Shown: piece by piece, positions 57,520 to 64,000 of the stretch | Position numbering within the stretch: position 1 is the first letter of the stretch | Layout: every line of letters begins with the position of its first letter | Source: Bacteroidales bacterium Bact_19 | Lineage (GTDB): Bacteria > Bacteroidota > Bacteroidia > Bacteroidales > ML635J-15 | Direction: 5' to 3' | DNA length: 64,000 nucleotides | NCBI GenBank assembly: GCA_001603595.1 | Contig: LUZK01000009.1 | Span: forward strand, 1 to 64,000 | The notes under the pieces: model-generated | The model's database searches: none | Seen by the model: the letters and a program-made list of their open reading frames with translations, nothing else | Told to the model about the DNA's origin: nothing | Position numbers and translations under genes: made by a program

Positions 57520-59192
57520 TTATGAAAAAGTTAAAATTCAGTTTAATTATTGCAATATTAGGATTAATTGCAATATTAGGATGTGTGAAAGATAATTTTA
57601 ACTTCGATCTGTGGGATCGTGAAGTTAATTATGAAGCATCTTTTGCTCTCCCTGCAATTTGGGGAGATATTGCATTTACTGATGCTCTTAAAAAATTTGA
57701 ATCTTCCGGAAGGTTAATAAAAAACAGCGATGGATATGTTTCATTACAATATAAAACCAGAGTAAGTTCAAATAAAGTTAATGAAATTTTATTCTTGTCT
57801 GATCAAAATTTTAACGGAAATATTTTCAGTCCGGAATTTAATTTTAGCAATTTTAACAGTTTTGGTGATACTGTAAGTTTCGCAAAAACTATTGACATGC
57901 CGTTTTCAATGTTTAATCCAGACGCTGAAATAGATTCCTTAACTCTGAAAACCGGAATAATGAATATGATGGTAACATCAACTTTTAAGCATTCGGCTAT
58001 ATTATATCTTACTTTTCCGACTGTAAGAAAAAACGGAGTGCCTTTTAAACGTACATTTACTTTTGTTGCCGGCGGTGGTTCTGCAGTTTCTTTGGAAAAT
58101 GATTTAACAGGCTATAAAATTGATATGACTCAAACAGCAACCGGTTTCAACGAAATACCTGTCGAAATGAGGCTAACTCTATACTGGTCTGGAACCACTG
58201 ATAATAGCGGAAGTCTCACAACTTCGGCTGATATTTCAAACCTTACTTATTCAATAATGTATGGTTATTTCGGAATAAATACTTTGTTTTTTGAAAGCGA
58301 TACCATTGACGTTAATCTGTTTAAAGACGAAAACTTTGAAATTGAAAGATATCATTTTGAAGATCCTAAATTGTTAGTTAAATATTGGAATTCATACGGG
58401 GTTCCATCACAGTTTTATTTTACTCACATGGTCGCAAATTCTGCTCTCGATAATATTGATTACGACATTATTGATTATGGTGTAGGGTTACCAATAGGCG
58501 CTTCAAATCCATACAATGTATCTTACTCTTCAAATCCAAATCAAGTTAAGCACGATTCGTTGGTTCTAAATAAAAGCAATTCGAATATCGCTCAAATATT
58601 AAATAAACGTCCTAAATGGATTCAGTTTAAAGCAAAAGCAACAACAAATCCGGTTGGGTATTCTCACAATAATTTTGTGACGGATAAATCTTTGATTGAA
58701 GTAGAAGTTAGTATGGAATTACCTTTATGGGGATACATCTACAATTTCAATATGCGTGATACCGTTGAAGCAGATTTGAGAGATTTATTCCGGGATAATA
58801 ACCCTGTTAAGAGAGCATTACTTCGTATCGACATTCAAAATGGTTTTCCTGTAGAAGCATATTCACAGGTTTATTTTTTAGATCAGAATTATCTTATATT
58901 AGATTCTTTATTCCACAGTAATAATGAGAGATTACTTACTGCTGCCAGTGTTGATAATAATGGTAGGGTTATTGATTTTAGCAGAAAAGTTACAAAAATC
59001 GAATTTGATACTCAAAGACTCGAAAAGCTGAGAACTTGCAAATATGTTGTTTACGAAGCACATGCAAATAGTACTCAAGCTGATCAAAATAAACTTTCAA
59101 AAGTTTATGATGACTATAGAATAAAATTTGATATTGGGTTTGAAGCGGATTTGGGTATTAGTGGAAATATCGATTCTTTGTCAAATCAATAA
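57516..59192 (+). CDS. Hypothetical lipoprotein
   Basis: Lipobox IAILGC; 558 aa; 4-nt overlap (ATGA) with upstream gene. Confidence 0.6.
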   Translation: MIMKKLKFSLIIAILGLIAILGCVKDNFNFDLWDREVNYEASFALPAIWGDIAFTDALKKFESSGRLIKNSDGYVSLQYKTRVSSNKVNEILFLSDQNFNGNIFSPEFNFSNFNSFGDTVSFAKTIDMPFSMFNPDAEIDSLTLKTGIMNMMVTSTFKHSAILYLTFPTVRKNGVPFKRTFTFVAGGGSAVSLENDLTGYKIDMTQTATGFNEIPVEMRLTLYWSGTTDNSGSLTTSADISNLTYSIMYGYFGINTLFFESDTIDVNLFKDENFEIERYHFEDPKLLVKYWNSYGVPSQFYFTHMVANSALDNIDYDIIDYGVGLPIGASNPYNVSYSSNPNQVKHDSLVLNKSNSNIAQILNKRPKWIQFKAKATTNPVGYSHNNFVTDKSLIEVEVSMELPLWGYIYNFNMRDTVEADLRDLFRDNNPVKRALLRIDIQNGFPVEAYSQVYFLDQNYLILDSLFHSNNERLLTAASVDNNGRVIDFSRKVTKIEFDTQRLEKLRTCKYVVYEAHANSTQADQNKLSKVYDDYRIKFDIGFEADLGISGNIDSLSNQ

Positions 59193-59203
59193 AATTTTGA
59201 GTA

Positions 59204-60673
59204 ATGAAAAAGCTAATAATAATTACCATATTTCAATTGAGCATTATAGCAGTGTTTGCACAACAAAACCTTACACTGTATAACATGGATAAAGTATTGC
59301 AAAGTCAGTTTGTAAACCCTTCAATTGATGTTCAACACAAATTTCATTTAGGAGGATTATTAATTCCTATTGTAGGTCAATTACCTCCACCTATACACTT
59401 TAATTATGCAAACAATTCATTTTATTATAATCATATTTTTCATTTCGGCGAAGGTTCTAAAGCAGATAGCTTAGTTCTTGATCTTGATTTATTTTATAGT
59501 AAACTTAAAAATACTACTCATGTTAGATTTGAAACAGATTTTGAACTTTTAAATCTTGGTATAAGACTTGAAAATATGTTTCTTACAGTTGCATTGACCG
59601 AAAAATTAAGATACGGATTTTCTTTGCCTCGCGACCTTTTTGAATTTGCACTTAATGGTAATATGCCTTACATGCTAGAAAGTAAACCCCATGACTTCAA
59701 AGGATTTGGACTACATTTTACTCACTATCGCCAACTTGCTGTGGGGGCTTCGATGAATGCTAATGATAAGTTCTCATTTGGTGGTAGAGCAAAAATACTT
59801 TTCGGGATGGCTAATTTTAATACTGACATCAAAAGACTTCAATTGTTCACCGATCCCGAAAATTATCACATGACCTGGGCTACAGACATGAAAATTCAAG
59901 CTTCGCTTCCAATTTATTTTGATTATATGCTTCATCAATCCGACGGACATCTGGATTCCGTAACTTTTGGTATAAATCAACAATCTATTGATGAGTTTAC
60001 CCGAGACGGGGGGGTATCTGCTGCCACAAAATATTTATTAAATCTCCGAAATATCGGAATGGGCTTTGATTTGGGTGTCAGATATCAATTTAGTCCTGAA
60101 ATTGAGTTTTATGGCTCGGTAAATGATTTTGGTTTTATTACATGGAATACAAATCCGCAAAATTTTGTAAGTAAGGGTGAATATAAATTTAAAGGGTTAC
60201 AAGTACAAATCCCGGATTCTACAGACTTTTTAGGTGAAACTGCTCAACAATTGGTTGATACACTTGTAAATACTTTTGGTTTCGAACTTATTGAAACTGG
60301 ATATGTAACATGGTTACCAACAAGTATTTATTTGGGAGGAAAATATAAGTTTCACGATTTATTGCATTTTACTGCTCTTTATAGGGGGGAATTTTTTAGA
60401 AAGTCTTATTTCCAATCTCTTACTTTAGGAGTGAATTCTAATCTTACCAATTTCTTATCAGCTCACCTTACTTATACTATAGCTCATAATTATGCAGGAC
60501 ATCTGGGTTTTGGATTATCTGCCAGAATGGGATTTATGAGCTGGTATTTTGTTACGGATAGCTTTACAAATATGTTATTCCCTCAAAAGGCTAAAAACAT
60601 AAACTTCAGAATTGGATGTAATCTTGTTTTCGGTTATAAGAAAATTAAATCAACAGCCTCGATACGTACATAA
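59204..60673 (+). CDS. Outer-membrane barrel-like protein (DUF5723-like)
   Basis: Signal peptide, QQNLTLYNMDKVLQSQFVNPSI, repeating beta-strand pattern typical of DUF5723. Confidence 0.6.
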   Translation: MKKLIIITIFQLSIIAVFAQQNLTLYNMDKVLQSQFVNPSIDVQHKFHLGGLLIPIVGQLPPPIHFNYANNSFYYNHIFHFGEGSKADSLVLDLDLFYSKLKNTTHVRFETDFELLNLGIRLENMFLTVALTEKLRYGFSLPRDLFEFALNGNMPYMLESKPHDFKGFGLHFTHYRQLAVGASMNANDKFSFGGRAKILFGMANFNTDIKRLQLFTDPENYHMTWATDMKIQASLPIYFDYMLHQSDGHLDSVTFGINQQSIDEFTRDGGVSAATKYLLNLRNIGMGFDLGVRYQFSPEIEFYGSVNDFGFITWNTNPQNFVSKGEYKFKGLQVQIPDSTDFLGETAQQLVDTLVNTFGFELIETGYVTWLPTSIYLGGKYKFHDLLHFTALYRGEFFRKSYFQSLTLGVNSNLTNFLSAHLTYTIAHNYAGHLGFGLSARMGFMSWYFVTDSFTNMLFPQKAKNINFRIGCNLVFGYKKIKSTASIRT

Positions 60674-60688
60674 AACTTTTGGATTGCG

Positions 60689-62257
60689 GTGAGAGAGAAA
60701 ATTCATTTTTACATTTATTTGGCTGGTCTTTGCCTTATTGCATTTTTTCTGCCATTGTCAGAGTTTATCATAAGTGCAGCCATTTTTATGCTTTTGACTA
60801 ATTGGTTTGCTGAACTTAATTTTAAGACCAAGTTTAAGCGATTGTTTGAAGATAAATCAGTTCTGATTTTTCTATTAATCTTTTTTGTCCATATCATTTG
60901 GCTAATTAATACTCACAATTTTGGCTATGCTTTGAAAGATATTCGAATAAAATTACCTTTACTTGCTTTGCCTGTTATTTTTGCAACATCTTTCAAGCTC
61001 AATTATAAGCAAATTTATCTGATATGTGTCTTTTTTATTTTTGGAGTTTTAATTAGTTCTGTAGTAGGTGTATTAATGCATCATCGCGAGTTGTTCTCAC
61101 AAGGAGATTTTAATGTTAGGCAACTTTCGGTCTTTATCAGCCATATTAGATTATCTTTGATGAGCAGCTTTTCGATAATGCTAATTATTTATTTTTGGGC
61201 AAAAAAGATTTTTATAACAAATATTTATTTAAAAATATTTTCTTTTACGATTTTATTGTGGTTTTTAATCTTTCTCGGGCTTGTTGAAGGATTTACTGGA
61301 ATTTTTGCTTTATTGACTGCTGGAATTTTCGTAATTTTATTAAAAGGATTTTATTCAAAAAATATAAATTCTAAAATCGCTTTTATCAGTTTAGGGGTTT
61401 TAATACCTGTTATTTCTTTTTGGGGTGTTTTCAATGAGATAAGGCATTTTTATAAACCTACCGCTGACAATACTTTACTTGAGGTTACTGCAGGAGGTAA
61501 TAATTATTTTCATGATACAACTGTTTGTATGCTGGAAAATGGCAATCCGGTTTATATTAATATTTGTGAAAAAGAGTTACATTGGGCTTGGGCAAAACGC
61601 AGTAATGTAGGTTTGGATAAAACTGATTCAAAAGGTAATCCAATATTGCATACCTTAATAAGATATCTTGCATCCAAAGGTTTACCTAAGGATGCAGAAG
61701 CTGTTCTCTCTCTTCATGATGAAGATATTATGAATATTGAAAACGGAATAACAAATTATCGTTTTGCTCAACCTAAAATAATTAGCGATAGAGTTTATGA
61801 AATAATCTGGCAATTGGATTATTATTTAAAAGGAGGAAATCCCTCCGGACACTCATTATCGCAACGAATAGAATATTTAAAATACGGTCTGATTTTATCT
61901 TATAGATATTTCTTTAATGGTACCGGTACGGGGGATATTGATGATGCTTTTAAGGCTCTATATATAGAAAAGAAATCTGAATTAGAACCCCAATTTAGAC
62001 ATCGTACTCATAATCAATTTATTACATTTTTTGCTAGTTTTGGTGTTTTTGGCTTTTTATTAATTATAATCGGAATGTTTTATCCTATATTTAAAAATCT
62101 AGAAAATTTAAATTGGTCATTTTTTTCTTTCATGATTATTATTATATTATCAATGTTTTCTGATGAAACTCTTGAAACAGCAACAGGTGTAGCATTCTTT
62201 AGTTTTTTCTATTGCTTATTTATTTGGGGAAGGGAAAACCAAGTTGAAAATAAATAA
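60689..62257 (+). CDS. O-antigen ligase/polymerase-like (Wzy_C) membrane protein
   Basis: Multi-TM; large periplasmic loop ending RYFFNGTGTGDIDDAF...RHRTHNQFITFFASFG; GTG start. Confidence 0.75.
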   Translation: MREKIHFYIYLAGLCLIAFFLPLSEFIISAAIFMLLTNWFAELNFKTKFKRLFEDKSVLIFLLIFFVHIIWLINTHNFGYALKDIRIKLPLLALPVIFATSFKLNYKQIYLICVFFIFGVLISSVVGVLMHHRELFSQGDFNVRQLSVFISHIRLSLMSSFSIMLIIYFWAKKIFITNIYLKIFSFTILLWFLIFLGLVEGFTGIFALLTAGIFVILLKGFYSKNINSKIAFISLGVLIPVISFWGVFNEIRHFYKPTADNTLLEVTAGGNNYFHDTTVCMLENGNPVYINICEKELHWAWAKRSNVGLDKTDSKGNPILHTLIRYLASKGLPKDAEAVLSLHDEDIMNIENGITNYRFAQPKIISDRVYEIIWQLDYYLKGGNPSGHSLSQRIEYLKYGLILSYRYFFNGTGTGDIDDAFKALYIEKKSELEPQFRHRTHNQFITFFASFGVFGFLLIIIGMFYPIFKNLENLNWSFFSFMIIIILSMFSDETLETATGVAFFSFFYCLFIWGRENQVENK

Positions 62258-62267
62258 AATTTGTGTT

Positions 62268-62732
62268 ATGAATAGAGATTTTATGAAATTGGCAATAGAC
62301 TTGTCAATAAAAAATATTGAAAAGGGGGGAGGTCCTTTTGGAGCAGTTATTGTTAAAGACGGCGAAATTATTGCAGCTTCTGCAAATAGTGTTACTATTG
62401 ATAATGATCCTACGGCTCATGCCGAAGTAAATGCAATAAGGGAAGCATGCAAAAAACTAAAAACATTTGATTTATCCGGTTGTGAAATTTATTCCTCCTG
62501 CGAGCCTTGTCCTATGTGTTTGGGAGCTATATATTGGGCACGAATTGATAAACTCTATTTTGCAAACACTAAAAATGATGCTGATGCAATAGGTTTTAGT
62601 GATAATTTTATTTATGATGAAATAGCAAAACCCTACAGCGAAAGAAATCTTAAAACCGAAAATTTTATGCGTGAAGAAGCCATTAAGGCTTTTGAAATTT
62701 GGTCTCGAACTGAAAATAAAATTGAATATTAG
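62268..62732 (+). CDS. Nucleoside/guanine deaminase (CMP/dCMP-type zinc deaminase)
   Basis: GGGPFGAVIVKDGEIIA, HAEVNAIREA, SSCEPCPMCLGAIYWARI. Confidence 0.92.
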   Translation: MNRDFMKLAIDLSIKNIEKGGGPFGAVIVKDGEIIAASANSVTIDNDPTAHAEVNAIREACKKLKTFDLSGCEIYSSCEPCPMCLGAIYWARIDKLYFANTKNDADAIGFSDNFIYDEIAKPYSERNLKTENFMREEAIKAFEIWSRTENKIEY

Positions 62733-62740
62733 TTTTCAGT

Positions 62741-63268
62741 ATGAAATTAGGTTATGATTTTTTTGCTCGTGATGTTTTAACTTTGGCTCCGGATTTATTA
62801 GGTAAAATTTTAGTTAGAAAGTTTCCAGATGGAACTACTATCAGATTGAGAATTACTGAAACCGAGGCTTATTGCGGCACAGATGATTTAGCTTGTCATG
62901 CTTCTAAAGGCAAAACATCGCGAACAGAACCAATGTTCATGGAGGCAGGCACAATTTATATTTATTTAATTTACGGAATGTATTGGATGCTAAATATCGT
63001 TTGCTCTGAAATTGATAATCCTCAGGCTGTTCTTATAAGAGGAGCCGGAAAATACAATGGGCCAGGTAAATTAACAAAAGCACTAAAAATTGATAAAACA
63101 TTTAATAAAACCTCCATATTCGAAAATGAATTTTTGTGGATAGAGGATGACGGTTTCTCGAGGAAATATTCTACATCTCCGCGAGTTGGAATTGATTATG
63201 CCGGAGAACCATGGATTTCAATGCCATGGAATTTTAAACTGACAAATTTTAAGGTTGATTTTTATTAA
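62741..63268 (+). CDS. DNA-3-methyladenine glycosylase (AAG/MPG family)
   Basis: FFARDVLTLAPDLLGKILVRKF, ITETEAYCGTDDLACHASKGKTSRTEPMF, GTIYIYLIYGMYWMLNIV, AVLIRG. Confidence 0.94.
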   Translation: MKLGYDFFARDVLTLAPDLLGKILVRKFPDGTTIRLRITETEAYCGTDDLACHASKGKTSRTEPMFMEAGTIYIYLIYGMYWMLNIVCSEIDNPQAVLIRGAGKYNGPGKLTKALKIDKTFNKTSIFENEFLWIEDDGFSRKYSTSPRVGIDYAGEPWISMPWNFKLTNFKVDFY

Positions 63269-63273
63269 TGATA

Positions 63274-63960
63274 CTATAAATTTCCGTTATCAAGGTAGCT
63301 GTAGTAATTGTTTCCACCGATTATTATGTGATCGAGAAAACTTATATCAAAAATTTTTGCAGCTTCCTTGATTTTTTTTGTAAGCTGATTATCGGCTTCG
63401 CTTGGTTGAATATTTCCGGAAGGGTGATTATGTGCGATTATTATTGCTTGTGCCCGGTTTTCAATTGCTATTCTGAAAATAATTTTTATGTCGGCAACAG
63501 TGCCTGTAGTACCTCCTGAACTGATTCTTTCACTGGAAATTATTACGTTTCCCCTATTAAGATATAAAACATGAAATTCCTCGTGATGAAGGTCGCATAA
63601 TAAAGAATGAAAATATTCAAAGGCATCCTGACTCGAAGTTATTTTTTTTCTTTTAATAACTTCTTCTGCTTTTCTTCTTTTTCCCAACTCAAGAGCTGCA
63701 ACAATACTAATTGCTTTGGCTTCGCCAATACCGTTAAAATTCTGAAGCTCTCTGATTGTTTTTTTTGCAAGAACGTTTAAATCATTATTACATGATTCAA
63801 GAATTTCTCTACTTACTTCAACTGCTGATTTGTTTTTTGTCCCAGAACCTATAAGAATTGCAATTAATTCTGAATCACTTAATACAGAAACTCCCTTTTT
63901 TTGCATTTTTTCTCTTGGTCTATCGTCCTCAGACCACTGTTTTATCGGAATTTTTTTCAT
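63274..63960 (-). CDS. radC: RadC/JAB-domain DNA repair-like protein
   Basis: KQWSEDDRPREKMQKKGVSVLSDSELIAILIGSG, JAMM motif IIAHNHPSGNIQPSEAD, DHIIIGGNNYYSY. Confidence 0.95.
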   Translation of the reverse strand: MKKIPIKQWSEDDRPREKMQKKGVSVLSDSELIAILIGSGTKNKSAVEVSREILESCNNDLNVLAKKTIRELQNFNGIGEAKAISIVAALELGKRRKAEEVIKRKKITSSQDAFEYFHSLLCDLHHEEFHVLYLNRGNVIISSERISSGGTTGTVADIKIIFRIAIENRAQAIIIAHNHPSGNIQPSEADNQLTKKIKEAAKIFDISFLDHIIIGGNNYYSYLDNGNL

Positions 63961-64000
63961 GGTTGAGTTTATAAATAAAAAAAACTGTTCCGGTTTTCGA

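Noticed and set aside
1-64000. CRISPR array, IS element, prophage or defence island
   Set aside because: No spaced repeat array, transposase, integrase, phage structural or recognised defence genes seen on either strand; the window looks like conserved core chromosome plus envelope loci

Overview
AT-rich chromosomal window from a Bacteroidota (Bacteroidales-like) genome. It contains about 45 protein genes, three tRNAs (Gly-CCC, Glu-TTC, His-GTG) and several clear intrinsic terminators. I saw no rRNA, CRISPR array, IS element or prophage. Housekeeping genes include purD, mutL, lepA, priA, pfkA, ispH, cmk, recQ, a kdsD-like gene, purS, pssA, yebC and radC. These are interspersed with envelope and surface loci: (i) a compact minus-strand run, purD / membrane protein / flippase / GT2 / tandem-domain secreted protein / GH16-like lipoprotein / PhoB-PhoR-like two-component pair; (ii) a PorV-family barrel plus a large C25 (gingipain/PorU-like) peptidase and a lipocalin; (iii) a plus-strand run with a membrane-anchored beta-propeller protein, a lipoprotein, a DUF5723-like protein and an O-antigen-ligase-like protein. 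The observations most worth checking are: an MscS channel gene split by a -1 frameshift at a T_TTT_TTC slippery heptamer; a beta-helix T9SS cargo gene whose signal peptide is intact but whose start codon reads ATA; an archaeal-type cyclic 2,3-diphosphoglycerate synthetase homologue; and the GH16/tandem-domain/flippase cassette. All calls come from reading the sequence and ORF track; no searches were run.
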